A DNA stretch of 64,000 nt from Caulobacteraceae bacterium (GCA_019746095.1 JAIESL010000007.1:1-64000); one strand, 5' to 3'; shown: positions 43,411-52,819, counted from the first letter of the stretch. Made by a program: numbers and translations. Notes: generated by a model from the letters alone, not told the origin.

Positions 43411-44388
43411 ATGGCGTCCCGTATTCCGATCCTGAGCGAGGCCCTGGCCGCCGGCGAGAAGGCCACGGCTGTCGACGCGGCGATGGTCACCAAACTGACC
43501 GACATGGCCGGCGACTTTGCCGTCAATCTGATGATCGCCCTGATCATCGTGGTCATCACGGTCCTGGCGTCGCGCTGGATCTCGGGGATGATGCGGCGGA
43601 CCCTGTTGCGGGTGCGGGGCTTCCGCCACGACCAGACCGTATTGAGCTTTGCGGTCCAGGTGGTGCGGGTCGTTGTCTACATCATCGGCCTGATTGCCGT
43701 GCTGCAGCGGCTGGGTGTCCAGACCACCTCGATCATTGCCGTCCTCGGGGCCGCCTCCCTGGCCGTCGGCCTGGCGTTGCAGGGGACCCTGTCCAATGTC
43801 GCGGCCGGGGTGCTGCTGCTGATCCTGCGTCCCTACAAGGTCGGCGATGTCATCGAGATCGGCGGGGTCACCGGCTCGGTCCAGCGGCTGGACCTGTTCA
43901 CCACCCAGATGTCGAACGCCAACAATCACAAGATCGTCGTGCCTAATGCCAAGGTTCTGGGGGACGTCATCATCAATCTGACCGGCCAGAAGACCCGCCG
44001 GATCGAGATCCTGTTCGCTGTCGGCTACAGCGCCAACCTGAAACAGGCCCGGGCGGTGATCGAGGGTGTGGCGGCGGCCCATGAGCTTGTGCTGCCGGAC
44101 CCGGCCCCCTGGGTCGGGGTGACCGACCTGCGGGACAGCGCGGTCGAGGTGACCCTGCAGGCCTGGGTCCTTGTCGACGACTGGTGGCAGGTCAAGGCGG
44201 ACCTGACCCAGGGGGTGAAGGAGGCTCTGGACGCGGCCGGGGTCGAAATCCCCTTCCCGCATCAGGTTGCAGTGGCCTATGAACCGCCCGCGCCCGGGCC
44301 CGACCCGGTCGAAAAGCCGAAACCTGAACCCAGGCCCGAGCCTCTCGCGCCGGCCCCGCGCCGCCGCCGGTCGGGCCACAAGAGCTGA
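43411..44388 (+). CDS. MscS-family mechanosensitive channel
   Basis: A 325-residue small-conductance channel. Three N-terminal helices end in the pore helix (SIIAVLGAASLAVGLALQGTLSN). The MscS beta domain follows (RPYKVGDVIEIGG to VVPNAKVLGDVIINL). A proline-rich C-terminal tail (PPAPGPDPVEKPKPEPRP) is unusual in length. It releases solutes during osmotic downshock. It is followed 6 nt later by the threonine aldolase gene. Confidence 0.93.
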   Translation: MASRIPILSEALAAGEKATAVDAAMVTKLTDMAGDFAVNLMIALIIVVITVLASRWISGMMRRTLLRVRGFRHDQTVLSFAVQVVRVVVYIIGLIAVLQRLGVQTTSIIAVLGAASLAVGLALQGTLSNVAAGVLLLILRPYKVGDVIEIGGVTGSVQRLDLFTTQMSNANNHKIVVPNAKVLGDVIINLTGQKTRRIEILFAVGYSANLKQARAVIEGVAAAHELVLPDPAPWVGVTDLRDSAVEVTLQAWVLVDDWWQVKADLTQGVKEALDAAGVEIPFPHQVAVAYEPPAPGPDPVEKPKPEPRPEPLAPAPRRRRSGHKS

Positions 44389-44394
44389 CTGCCC

Positions 44395-45408
44395 ATGCGT
44401 TACGATTTCGGGTCCGACAACACCGCCGGCATGGCCCCCGCCGCCCTTGCGGCCCTGACAGCCGCAAACGACGGCCATGCCCGGGCCTATGGTGCGGATG
44501 ACGTCACCGCGCGGACCGCAGACCTGATCCGTGCGCGCCTCGACGCCGATGCCGAGATCCGCTTCGTCTTTTCCGGCACCGCCGCCAATGCCATCGCCCT
44601 GTCGATGCTGGCCTGGCCACATGAGGCCGTGCTGGCCCATCACGCCGCCCATGTCTGCACCGACGAGACGGGTGCGCCCGGCTTCTTCGGCTCGGGCGTC
44701 GGCCTGCTGGGCCTGCCGGGCCTGTCCGGAAAGATCGAGCCTGCCGCGCTGCATGCCGTCCTCGCAGAGCCCGAGGTCGGCCACCGCCAGCCCCCGGCGG
44801 CCCTCAGCCTGACCCAGTCCACTGAATACGGCACCGTCTATACCGAGGAGGAGCTGCGCCACCTGATCGAGCCGGTGAAGCTGAGGGGCTTTGGTGTCCA
44901 TATGGACGGCGCGCGGCTGGCCAATGCGGCGGCGGCGGGCTTCGACCTGACGCAGATCGCCCGGCTGGGTGTTGATGTGCTGGTGTTCGGCGGAGCCAAG
45001 GCCGGGGCCAACTGTGCCGAAGCCATTGTGATGTTCGACAAGTCGCTGGCGCGCCGCATCGATAACCGGCTGAAGCAGGCCGGTCAGACCGCCTCCAAGA
45101 CCCGGTTTCTCTCTGCCCCCATCCTGGGCCTGCTGGAGAGCGGAGACTGGGAGGCGGGTGCCGCCCATGCCAACCTCATGGCGCAAAGGCTGGCTGCGGG
45201 CATCGCCACCCGCTCGCCCTTTGTCCTGGCCCATCCGGTCGAGGCCAATGCGGTGTTCGTCCGCATGCCGGCCGAGGCACACGAGCGGCTGAATGCCGCC
45301 GGCTGGGCCTGCTACCGGTTCGACGACGGCTCTGTCCGGTTCGTCTGCTCCTGGGCCACGACGGAAGCGGCCGTCGACGAAGTTTTGCAGGCCATCGCAA
45401 CGCTTTGA
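44395..45408 (+). CDS. low-specificity threonine aldolase-like PLP enzyme
   Basis: A 337-residue fold-type I PLP enzyme of the beta-eliminating lyase/threonine aldolase family. MRYDFGSDNTAGMAPAAL is a typical start and the PLP lysine lies in FGGAKAGANCAEA. Most family members cleave threonine/allo-threonine to glycine and acetaldehyde. It may be co-transcribed with mscS. It lies 96 nt before the ergothioneine fusion gene; a C-S lyase role there is possible but not supported by sequence. Confidence 0.85.
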   Translation: MRYDFGSDNTAGMAPAALAALTAANDGHARAYGADDVTARTADLIRARLDADAEIRFVFSGTAANAIALSMLAWPHEAVLAHHAAHVCTDETGAPGFFGSGVGLLGLPGLSGKIEPAALHAVLAEPEVGHRQPPAALSLTQSTEYGTVYTEEELRHLIEPVKLRGFGVHMDGARLANAAAAGFDLTQIARLGVDVLVFGGAKAGANCAEAIVMFDKSLARRIDNRLKQAGQTASKTRFLSAPILGLLESGDWEAGAAHANLMAQRLAAGIATRSPFVLAHPVEANAVFVRMPAEAHERLNAAGWACYRFDDGSVRFVCSWATTEAAVDEVLQAIATL

Positions 45409-45504
45409 GCGTGTCGTTCATTGAACGGTCGCCACGCCCTGCCTAGATAGAACAAAGCGTGACCATTCTTGTCCGGCAGTGGGGCAGAGGTCGGAGGGAC
45501 TGAG

Positions 45505-47664
45505 ATGAACGCACCGTCGCGAATTGCCGATCGCGCGGCCGATGATCTGGTCGCCTATCGCACGGTCCGGGCGGCCATGCCTGGCCTCGCAGCAGGTCTG
45601 GGCCCCGAGGACCTGTCGGCCCAGTCGATGCCGGACTGCAGCCCCGGCAAATGGCATCTGGCGCACACCAGCTGGTTCTTCGAGGCGATGATCCTGGGCC
45701 AGGAGCCCGGTTATTGCCCGGTCGATCCGCGGTTCCAGTCCCTGTTCAACAGCTATTATGAAGCGCTCGGGCCGCGGGTTCAGCGTCCTCAAAGGGGCCT
45801 GATGACCCGGCCCTCCCTGGATGAGGTGCTGGCCTATCGCCGCGAAATCGACCGCCGGATGGTCGCATGGCTGGGCGAGGGGCAGGCCGATCCGCATGCG
45901 CGGTACCTGCTCGCCCTCGGCCTGAATCACGACCAGCAACATCAGGAACTGTTCCTGATGGACATCCTCAACCTGATGGCGTGCTCGCCGCTGGATCCGG
46001 CAGCCTACGGGGCCGAGCCGCGGTCCGGTCCCGTCCAGGCGAGACGCGGCGGGACGACCCGCTTCGATGGCGGCCTGGTCGGGATCGGCCACGGGGACTG
46101 GGGCTTTGCCTTCGACAATGAGGGGCCGGCGCATCGGGTCTGGCTCGAGCCCTATGCCCTGGGCAACGACCTCGTCTCCAACGGCGACTGGACCGCCTTC
46201 ATCGACGACGGCGGCTACAGCCGGCCCGAGCTGTGGCTGTCCGACGGCTGGGCGGCGGTGCAGGTCGAGGGCTGGGTCGCCCCCCTGTACTGGAGCCCCG
46301 AGGGTGACGCCTGGACGACCCTGGGCCTGACCGGCCGCCGGCCTGTCGATCCGGCCGCGCCGGTCCGCCATGTCAGCCTCTATGAGGCCGACGCCTATGC
46401 CCGTTGGGCGGGCAAGCGGCTGCCGACCGAGGCGGAGTGGGAGCACGCCGTGCGGTGCCGCCCGGAGGCCTTCTCCAATGCCTTCGGCGAAGTCTGGCAA
46501 TGGACCGCCAGCGCCTATTCCCCCTATCCGGGATTCCAGCCCACCGAGGGCACAGCCTCGGAATACAACGGGAAATTCATGGCCAACCAGATGGTCTTGC
46601 GAGGTTCCAGCTTCGCCACGCCCGAGGGGCATGCCCGGATCAGCTATCGCAATTTCTTCCATCCCCACCAGCGGTGGGCCTTTACCGGCCTGCGGCTGGC
46701 CGAGGATGCGCCGGTACGGCCGGCGCGGGCGACCGATGAAGGCGAGACCGCCCGGTTCCGCCGTGACCTGGTCGCTGGTCTTTCGCGTGCTCCCAAGGTC
46801 GCCTCACCGAAATGGTTCTACGACGCCGAGGGGTCGGACCTGTTCGAGGCCATTACCCGCCTCCCGGAATACTATCCGACTCGACAGGAGGCGGCCCTGC
46901 TGCGCCGCGTGGCCCCGGAATGGGCGGCGCGGTTCGGCCCGGGTGCGACCCTTGTCGAATTCGGATCCGGGGCCAGTGAAAAGACCCGGATCGTGCTCGA
47001 TGCCGCGCCGGCGATGGGGGCCTATGTTCCGATCGATATCAGTGCCGATGCCCTGGACGCCGCCGCCCGAAGGATCGCCGAGGCCTATCCGGCCCTGACC
47101 GTTGCGCCGCTGGTCGGCGACTTCCTGCATCTTGGGGCCCTTCCGCCGGGGGTCGGTCAGGGGCGGCGGGTCGGATTCTTTCCGGGCTCGACCATCGGCA
47201 ACCTCGAACGGGACGAGGCCGTCGCCTTCCTCACGGCGGCCCGCGGGATGCTCGGACCCGCCGCCCTGTTCATCCTGGGCGTCGATCTGGTGAAGGCTCC
47301 GGAGACACTGATCCTCGCCTATGACGACCCGGCCGGTGTCACCGCGGCCTTCAACCGCAACCTGCTGGTTCGCGCCAATCGTGAACTCGGGGCAGAGTTC
47401 GACGTCGACGGTTTCGCACACCGCGCGGTCTGGAACGCCACGGCCTCGCGTATGGAAATGCATCTTGAGGCCCGGCGCGACATGACCGTCCTGCTGGAAG
47501 GCCGCCGGGTGAGCTTTATGCGGGGCGAGACCATCCACACGGAGAGCTCACGGAAATACACCGAGGCCTCGGTGCGGGAACTGGCGGTGGCGGCCGGTTG
47601 GGCGGTCGTTGCCTTCGAGACTAGCCCGGACCCGGCGGTCGCCCTGGTCCTGCTTGAAGCCTGA
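45505..47664 (+). CDS. fused ergothioneine enzyme: EgtB-like sulfoxide synthase plus EgtD-like histidine methyltransferase
   Basis: One open frame of 719 residues. Residues about 1-415 are EgtB-like: DinB-like iron-binding histidines (KWHLAHTSWFFE and NHDQQHQELF), then an FGE-sulfatase C-type-lectin domain (RLPTEAEWEHA, RGSSFATPEG, FTGLRLAED). Residues about 420-719 are EgtD-like: SAM motif VEFGSGASEKTR, PIDISADAL and FFPGSTIGNLERDEA. Together they make hercynine and couple it to a thiol donor for ergothioneine. Eukaryotic Egt1 has the opposite domain order. Start ATG 45505 follows GGAGGGA; the track ORF is 12 codons longer. Confidence 0.93.
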   Translation: MNAPSRIADRAADDLVAYRTVRAAMPGLAAGLGPEDLSAQSMPDCSPGKWHLAHTSWFFEAMILGQEPGYCPVDPRFQSLFNSYYEALGPRVQRPQRGLMTRPSLDEVLAYRREIDRRMVAWLGEGQADPHARYLLALGLNHDQQHQELFLMDILNLMACSPLDPAAYGAEPRSGPVQARRGGTTRFDGGLVGIGHGDWGFAFDNEGPAHRVWLEPYALGNDLVSNGDWTAFIDDGGYSRPELWLSDGWAAVQVEGWVAPLYWSPEGDAWTTLGLTGRRPVDPAAPVRHVSLYEADAYARWAGKRLPTEAEWEHAVRCRPEAFSNAFGEVWQWTASAYSPYPGFQPTEGTASEYNGKFMANQMVLRGSSFATPEGHARISYRNFFHPHQRWAFTGLRLAEDAPVRPARATDEGETARFRRDLVAGLSRAPKVASPKWFYDAEGSDLFEAITRLPEYYPTRQEAALLRRVAPEWAARFGPGATLVEFGSGASEKTRIVLDAAPAMGAYVPIDISADALDAAARRIAEAYPALTVAPLVGDFLHLGALPPGVGQGRRVGFFPGSTIGNLERDEAVAFLTAARGMLGPAALFILGVDLVKAPETLILAYDDPAGVTAAFNRNLLVRANRELGAEFDVDGFAHRAVWNATASRMEMHLEARRDMTVLLEGRRVSFMRGETIHTESSRKYTEASVRELAVAAGWAVVAFETSPDPAVALVLLEA

Positions 47665-47706
47665 AGGCGCGGAGGCGGAGACCAGAGCCGGTCCCCGCCC
47701 CGGGTG

Positions 47707-47952
47707 TCACTCCGGCCGGCCCGGCTTGACGGCAGGCGGCGAGGGCCTGTCGCGGCTGCGTGTGCCGTGAGAGGCCTCGCCGCCCTTGCGGCCGGCCTGC
47801 GCCGCCAGGCTGCGATCCTGCGAGAAGCTGCGCTTTTCGCCGGGAACGCTGGCACCGCCCTTGCGGGCGATCTCGCGCTGGCGTTCCGGATCCATGGAGG
47901 CAAAGCCCCGTTTGGAGACGCCGGAGGCCCGGTCGGGCTGTCCTTGAGCCAT
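47707..47952 (-). CDS. KGG-motif stress protein
   Basis: About 81 residues, very basic and Gly/Ser/Arg-rich. The repeated unit (GFASMDPERQREIARKGG and QDRSLAAQAGRKGG) is the KGG/GsiB-like stress motif. I start at ATG 47952, with AAGGATTCTCCC upstream; the track ORF adds 45 residues through the promoter. An EcfG-type promoter lies 53 nt upstream, so general stress induction is expected. Confidence 0.8.
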   Translation of the reverse strand: MAQGQPDRASGVSKRGFASMDPERQREIARKGGASVPGEKRSFSQDRSLAAQAGRKGGEASHGTRSRDRPSPPAVKPGRPE

Positions 47953-48004
47953 GGGAGAATCCTTTCTTGGCGACGGTCCCGTCTGGTGGGCCGGTTCGGG
48001 AAAT

Positions 48005-48030
48005 GAACCCCCGGCCTTCGGTGCGGTTCC
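48005..48030 (-). promoter_or_regulatory. EcfG-type general-stress promoter of the KGG gene
   Basis: On the minus strand GGAACC-N16-GTTC, that is GGAAC-N17-GTT, matches the alphaproteobacterial EcfG consensus. It lies 53 nt upstream of the KGG start, between that gene and the 52-residue gene. Confidence 0.6.
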
Positions 48031-48083
48031 GCTGTCGCCGTCACGCAATTGCGAGCGAATCGGAGGGTTTGGGCGTTTGGCGG

Positions 48084-48242
48084 TCACGGGCGGTCGTACG
48101 GCCGGTCGTCGCCTGGACCCCCTTCGTCGGGGGCCGGTTGCGGCATTTCGTCGGGCGCGCCGGAGGGATCAAGCTCCGGTCCCGGAGTTTCGGGCGGCAT
48201 CATTTCCGGACCATCGGGGCCGTCGGGTTCGATAGGGCTCAT
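48084..48242 (-). CDS. 52-residue Pro/Asp/Glu-rich small protein (not in ORF track)
   Basis: ATG 48242 to TGA encodes 52 residues (MSPIEPDGPDGPEMMPPETP to GDDRPYDRP). It is acidic, proline-rich and probably disordered. A strong site (GAAGGAGA) lies 6 nt upstream. It sits 131 nt before the KGG gene on the same strand, and a weaker EcfG-like pair (TGAAC-N18-GTT) lies about 30 nt upstream. No homologue is recognised. Confidence 0.6.
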   Translation of the reverse strand: MSPIEPDGPDGPEMMPPETPGPELDPSGAPDEMPQPAPDEGGPGDDRPYDRP

Positions 48243-48372
48243 GACTGTCTCCTTCTCTCGAAGGCAGAACGCGGCGGCGGGCAGCAGCGTTCAATCACGA
48301 TTGCCGTCAGCGGCCCTGTGGTCCGGAAACGGTGAGGTCATCGGGCGTCTGATCGCCCGCCAGACCCCCTTG

Positions 48373-49077
48373 TCAGGACGGCCCGCTCGCCGGCCGGGCG
48401 ATCGGCGTCCCGCGCATGGCGGCGTCCGACACGAAGGGATTGGTTCGCCGCTCGGCCCCGAAGGTCGAGGTCGGTCCGTGGCCCGGCACGAAGGTCACAT
48501 CATCACCCAGCGGCCAGAGCTTGGTGGTGATGGCATGCAGCAGGCTGGCGTGGTCGCTGCGCGGGAAGTCGGTGCGTCCGATCGAGCCCTGAAACAGCAC
48601 GTCGCCGACCTGTGCGAAGCGGGCCTCGCGGTTGAAGAAGATCACATGGCCGGGCGTGTGGCCCGGGCAGTGCCAGACCTCCCAGGTCGTCTCGCCCAGA
48701 GTCAGCACGTCACCTTCGGCCAGCCAACGGGTCGGGGTGAAGCTGCGCGCCTCCGGCAGGCCGTACATCTGACCCTGGGCCGGGATACCGTCGATCCAGA
48801 ACTGGTCGTCCGGATGCGGGCCGATGATATCCAGCCCGGTCTTCTCCTGCATCTCCGCCGCCCCGCCGGCATGGTCGAGGTGGCCGTGGGTGATCCAGAT
48901 GGCGTCCAGCGTCAGGCCCTGCTTCGCCACCGCCCCCAGCAGGCCGTCGACCGACGCTCCCGGATCGATGATCGCGGCCTTCAGTGTCTTGCGACACCAG
49001 ACCAGGGTGCAGTTCTGCTGCAGGGGCGTGACCGGGAAGACGGCGACGCCGATGGGGGAGGAGGACGAGGAGCTCAT
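48373..49077 (-). CDS. MBL-fold metallo-hydrolase (glyoxalase II-like)
   Basis: A 234-residue metallo-beta-lactamase-fold enzyme. The zinc motif is ITHGHLDHAGG, with the later CPGHTPGH, VGDVLF and PGHGPTS ligands. The family includes glyoxalase II and YcbL-type hydrolases that cleave thioesters. Cytoplasmic. Convergent lay-out is absent: it is divergent from tig, with the tig promoter in the gap. Confidence 0.9.
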   Translation of the reverse strand: MSSSSSSPIGVAVFPVTPLQQNCTLVWCRKTLKAAIIDPGASVDGLLGAVAKQGLTLDAIWITHGHLDHAGGAAEMQEKTGLDIIGPHPDDQFWIDGIPAQGQMYGLPEARSFTPTRWLAEGDVLTLGETTWEVWHCPGHTPGHVIFFNREARFAQVGDVLFQGSIGRTDFPRSDHASLLHAITTKLWPLGDDVTFVPGHGPTSTFGAERRTNPFVSDAAMRGTPIARPASGPS

Positions 49078-49136
49078 CCCGCCCAGATAGCGCGCCGGCG
49101 TCCTGACCGAAACCGTCCCGTTGCCGGCGTCTCACG

Positions 49137-49165
49137 TTGACCTTTCGGGCGGTCCTCGACATAAG
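49137..49165 (+). promoter_or_regulatory. sigma-70-like promoter of tig
   Basis: TTGACC-N17-CATAAG, about 119 nt before the tig start. Confidence 0.5.
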
Positions 49166-49283
49166 GGCGGGCTTCAAAGGTGCCGCCTCTCCGGAAACGG
49201 ATTTGGGGCGGCCCTTTTTGCTTTACCCACACAGTGCAGCGCCCGGCTTCGGGTCGCCGCCCCAGAGCGTCAGAATCCCGACC

Positions 49284-50627
49284 ATGCAAGTCGTCGAAAA
49301 GTCCAACGAAGGCCTCAGCCGCGTCATCGCGGTGACCATTCCCGTTGCCGAGCTGAACCAGAAGCTGGACGCGAAGCTGAAGGAAGTCGCGCCGCAGATG
49401 AAGCTCAAGGGCTTCCGTCCCGGCAAGGTCCCGATGTCGCACGTCAAGAAGACCTTCGGTCGTGACCTGATGGGCGAGATCGTCAATGACGCGCTGAACA
49501 GCTCCAGCCAGAAGGCCCTGGACGACGCCAAGGTGCGGCCGGCCGCGCCTGCCGAGATGAAGCTGACCTCCGATATGGAGAAGGTCATCGCCGGCACCGA
49601 GGACCTGGCCTACGAAATGGCCCTTGAAGTCATGCCCGACTTCACCCCGACCGACATCACCAAGCTGAAGCTGGCCCGCCCGACCTATGAGGCGACCGAC
49701 GCCGACCTGGACGAAGCCCTCGCCGAACTGGCCGGCCAGGCCAAGGCCTATGAGGACAAGAAGGGCAAGGCCCCGAAGGCCGCCGAGGGCGACGAGGTCA
49801 CCATCGACTTCCTCGGCAAGCTGGACGGCGAACCCTTCGAGGGCGGCGCTGCCGAGGACACCCAGCTGGTGATCGGCTCGAACCGCTTCATCCCGGGCTT
49901 CGAAGAGCAGCTCAAGGGTGCCAAGGTCGGCGACGAGACCGTCCTGAACGTGACCTTCCCCGAGGACTACCAGGCCAAGCATCTGGCCGGTAAGGCCGTG
50001 ACCTTCGACGTCAAGGTCAAGGCCATCAAGGCCGAGGTCCCCGCCGTGGTCGATGAGGATTTCGCCAAGCGCATCGGCATCGAGTCGCTGGACAAGCTGA
50101 AAGAGCTGCTGCGCGACAATCTGAACCAGCAGTACACCGGCGCTGCCCGCTTCAAGCTGAAGCGCGCCCTGCTGGACGCCCTGGACAAGGCCCACGACTT
50201 CCCCCTGCCGCCCAAGATGGTCGAGGCCGAGTTCGACGGCATCTGGCAGCAGGTGCAGTCCGACAAGGAGGCCGGCCGCTTGCCGGAAGAGGACGCCAAG
50301 AAGTCCGAGAAGAAGCTCAAGGACGAGTATCAGAAGATCGCCGAGCGCCGCGTGCGCCTGGGCCTGGTGCTGGCCGAGATCGGCCGTGCCAACAACGTCC
50401 AGATCACCGATCAGGAACTGAACAACGCCATCATGAACGAGGCCCGCAACTATCCGGGCCAGGAGCGTCAGGTGCTGGACTTCTATCGCCAGAACCCCAA
50501 CGCCGCCGCCCAGATGCGCGCTCCGATCTATGAGGAAAAGGTCTGCGACCTGATCTTCGGTACGGCCAAGGTCACCGACACGCCGATCACCAAGGAAGAG
50601 CTGCTCAAGGAAGACGAAGAACTCTAG
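49284..50627 (+). CDS. tig: trigger factor
   Basis: A 447-residue ribosome-associated chaperone and prolyl isomerase. The ribosome-binding loop is GFRPGKVP. The FKBP-like domain (about 150-245) contains DEVTIDFLGKLDGEPFEGG, and the C-terminal helical chaperone domain follows. I start at ATG 49284 (MQVVEKSNEG); the track ORF is 49 codons longer. First gene of the tig-clpP-clpX-lon region, with its own terminator. Confidence 0.97.
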   Translation: MQVVEKSNEGLSRVIAVTIPVAELNQKLDAKLKEVAPQMKLKGFRPGKVPMSHVKKTFGRDLMGEIVNDALNSSSQKALDDAKVRPAAPAEMKLTSDMEKVIAGTEDLAYEMALEVMPDFTPTDITKLKLARPTYEATDADLDEALAELAGQAKAYEDKKGKAPKAAEGDEVTIDFLGKLDGEPFEGGAAEDTQLVIGSNRFIPGFEEQLKGAKVGDETVLNVTFPEDYQAKHLAGKAVTFDVKVKAIKAEVPAVVDEDFAKRIGIESLDKLKELLRDNLNQQYTGAARFKLKRALLDALDKAHDFPLPPKMVEAEFDGIWQQVQSDKEAGRLPEEDAKKSEKKLKDEYQKIAERRVRLGLVLAEIGRANNVQITDQELNNAIMNEARNYPGQERQVLDFYRQNPNAAAQMRAPIYEEKVCDLIFGTAKVTDTPITKEELLKEDEEL

Positions 50628-50654
50628 GGGCGCGCTTCGCGACTACCTTCCTGA

Positions 50655-50686
50655 CCCCCGTTCCGGTCCATCCGGAGCGGGGGTTT
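50655..50686 (+). terminator. intrinsic terminator of tig
   Basis: CCCCCGTTCCGG-TCCAT-CCGGAGCGGGGG followed by TTTCGCGTTT. Confidence 0.78.
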
Positions 50687-50833
50687 CGCGTTTCAGGACC
50701 TGTCGATTGACGGCGCAGGCGTTCGGGAGGAAGGTTCAACTGCGGCTCCGCCATTGTTGCAACCTGTGGAACTGCCGCAGCCGGACCACCCGTCCCGGAT
50801 CGGCGGGGCGCCCCAGCCCTCGAGACCTTTCCC

Positions 50834-51799
50834 ATGCTTGCCACGCTCATTGTCGCTGCCACGCTGGCCCTGCCGCAGGAACCGGTTGCCCGGACCGACC
50901 CCGGCGCCGCGCCGGTCGTGCGCCTCGAGGATGTGGTGGTGGACGCACAGCGGCTTGAGGACGCGGCCGAGGCGTTCGTGGACGCTGTCGCCGCCCCCGT
51001 GGGACGACGCGGCCTGGCGCGCTGGCATGAGGGCGTTTGCGTCGGGGTCGCGAACCTGGACGGCGACACCGCCCAGTACATTGCCGATCGTGTATCCGAC
51101 GTCGCGCGCGAGCTTGGACTTCGGGGGCATGAGCCGCCCTGCCATCCCAGTATCCTGATTGTCGCCACCACCGACGGTGCCGCCTTCGCCGAAGAGTTCA
51201 TCGCCATGCGTCCCGTGCTGTTCCGCCCGGGTGGTGCGGACATGAACCAGGGTCCCGCCGCACTGGAGCGTTTCAGGACCTCCGACCGGGCTGTCCGCTG
51301 GTGGAGCGTCAGCCAGCCCACGGACGTCGATACCGGCCAGTCCGCCGTGCGGATGGCCGGCCAGTGCAGCGGGACATGCACCCCGCCGGCCGGCAACGGC
51401 ACGTCGGTCTATGATTTCGCTCCGAATACGGCGGTCAGAAGCGTTTCCCGGCTCTCTGCCCAGTATCGCCAGGACCTGAAACGCACCTTTGTGATCGTCG
51501 ATGTCGACCGGATCGGGGATGTGACCCTGCAACAGCTGGGCGACTATATCGCCATGGTCTCCCTGGCCCAGATCGACCCCGACGCCGACACTGCCCGGTT
51601 CGAGACCATCCTCAACCTGTTCGACGAGCCTGGTGCGGTCCAGGGCCTGACCGGCTGGGACCGGGCCTATCTGGAAGGCCTGTATGAAAGCGAGTGGTAT
51701 CGGGTCAGCCAGAACAGCCAGGTCCGGGCCATTTCAACCACCATCTCAAACGAATACCGCGGCGCGCGCCTGGCCGAGCCGGTCGACGGCGCGGAATAG
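50834..51799 (+). CDS. secreted paralogous hypothetical protein, copy 1
   Basis: A 321-residue protein with a short signal peptide (LIVAATLALPQE). The mature part has [45 protein letters not shown] and a long conserved block [17 protein letters not shown] with [16 protein letters not shown]. The closing [11 protein letters not shown] resembles enzymes or binding proteins of the cell envelope, but no family is recognised. It is about two-thirds identical to the next gene. The insert AGQCSGTCTPPAGNG is absent from copy 2. Confidence 0.72.
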   Translation: MLATLIVAATLALPQEPVARTDPGAAPVVRLEDVVVDAQRLEDAAEAFVDAVAAPVGRRGLARWHEGVCVGVANLDGDTAQYIADRVSDVARELGLRGHEPPCHPSILIVATTDGAAFAEEFIAMRPVLFRPGGADMNQGPAALERFRTSDRAVRWWSVSQPTDVDTGQSAVRMAGQCSGTCTPPAGNGTSVYDFAPNTAVRSVSRLSAQYRQDLKRTFVIVDVDRIGDVTLQQLGDYIAMVSLAQIDPDADTARFETILNLFDEPGAVQGLTGWDRAYLEGLYESEWYRVSQNSQVRAISTTISNEYRGARLAEPVDGAE

Positions 51800-51847
51800 G
51801 CCGGAACCCCGTGATCGAATGACAATGCAAGTCTGGAGGGCTTTCTG

Positions 51848-52765
51848 ATGCTCGCTGCCATGATGGTGGCGGCCGCCCTGGCCCTGCCACAGGACCGGGG
51901 CCCGCCGTCGCCGCCCGCTTCGGGAGCCGATCCCATGGTCCGCCTGGAGGATATCGTCGTCGACGCCCGCCGGCTTGAGGATGCGGCCCGCGAGTTCGTG
52001 GACGAGGTCGCCCATCCGGTCCAGCGGCGCGGGATGGCGCGCTGGCATGACGGCGTCTGCGTCGGCGTGGCCAATCTCCAGCCCGAACTGGCCCAGCAAC
52101 TGATCGACCGGGTCTCCGACGTGGCCCGGGACATCGGCCTGAGCTCGAGCGAGCCGCCCTGCCACCCGACCATTCTGATCATCGCCACAACCGATGCGGC
52201 CGCCTTCACCGAACAGTTCATCGAAATGCGCCCGGCCCTGTTCCGGCCCGGCGGTTCGGGCATGGACCACGGCCGGGCGGCGCTGGACCGTTTCCGGAGG
52301 ACGGATGCCGCGGTCCGTTGGTGGAGCATCAGCCAGCCGACCGATTCCGACACCGGCCAGGCGACCGTGCGCATGCCGGGCGAGGCCGCGCCCACCACCA
52401 CCATCCGGGGCGTGTCCCGAATGTCCTCGCAATACCGGCAGGACCTGAAACGGACCTTCGTCATCGTCGACGTTGATCGTCTCGGCGAGGTCACCCTGTC
52501 CCAGCTGGGCGACTATATCGCCATGGTCAGTCTGGCCCAGATCGACCCGGAAGCGGACACCAGCGGGTTCGAGACCGTGCTGAACGTGTTCGATTCGCCG
52601 TCAAGCGTGTCGGGCCTCAGCAGCTGGGACCGGGCCTATCTCGAAGGCCTGTACGGCGCGTCCTGGTACCGGATCAACCAGACCAGTCAGGTGCGCGCGA
52701 TCTCGGACAACATCGCCCGTGAGTACCGGGGCGCCCAGGCTGCGGAGCCCGACGAGACGGAATAG
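51848..52765 (+). CDS. secreted paralogous hypothetical protein, copy 2
   Basis: A 305-residue paralogue of the previous gene, with the same signal-peptide style, the [15 protein letters not shown] and [14 protein letters not shown] motifs and the [15 protein letters not shown] block. GGAGG precedes the ATG. The pair lies between tig and clpP, which are usually adjacent. Conserved His, two Cys and Arg/Asp residues across both copies suggest a retained activity or ligand site. Localisation is periplasmic or outside the cell. Confidence 0.72.
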   Translation: MLAAMMVAAALALPQDRGPPSPPASGADPMVRLEDIVVDARRLEDAAREFVDEVAHPVQRRGMARWHDGVCVGVANLQPELAQQLIDRVSDVARDIGLSSSEPPCHPTILIIATTDAAAFTEQFIEMRPALFRPGGSGMDHGRAALDRFRRTDAAVRWWSISQPTDSDTGQATVRMPGEAAPTTTIRGVSRMSSQYRQDLKRTFVIVDVDRLGEVTLSQLGDYIAMVSLAQIDPEADTSGFETVLNVFDSPSSVSGLSSWDRAYLEGLYGASWYRINQTSQVRAISDNIAREYRGAQAAEPDETE

Positions 52766-52819
52766 CCTGCTCCGGCACGGCCCGGCACGGCCCAGGCATG
52801 ATGACGGCCCCGCCGTCGC

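Noticed and set aside
43315-45282. 655-residue minus-strand ORF opposite mscS and the aldolase gene
   Set aside because: Shadow ORF with Gln/His/Arg-rich low-complexity composition.
45409-45504. Threonine aldolase as the missing ergothioneine C-S lyase
   Set aside because: Its sequence fits threonine aldolase; the 96-nt gap and lack of EgtE-like features give no positive support.
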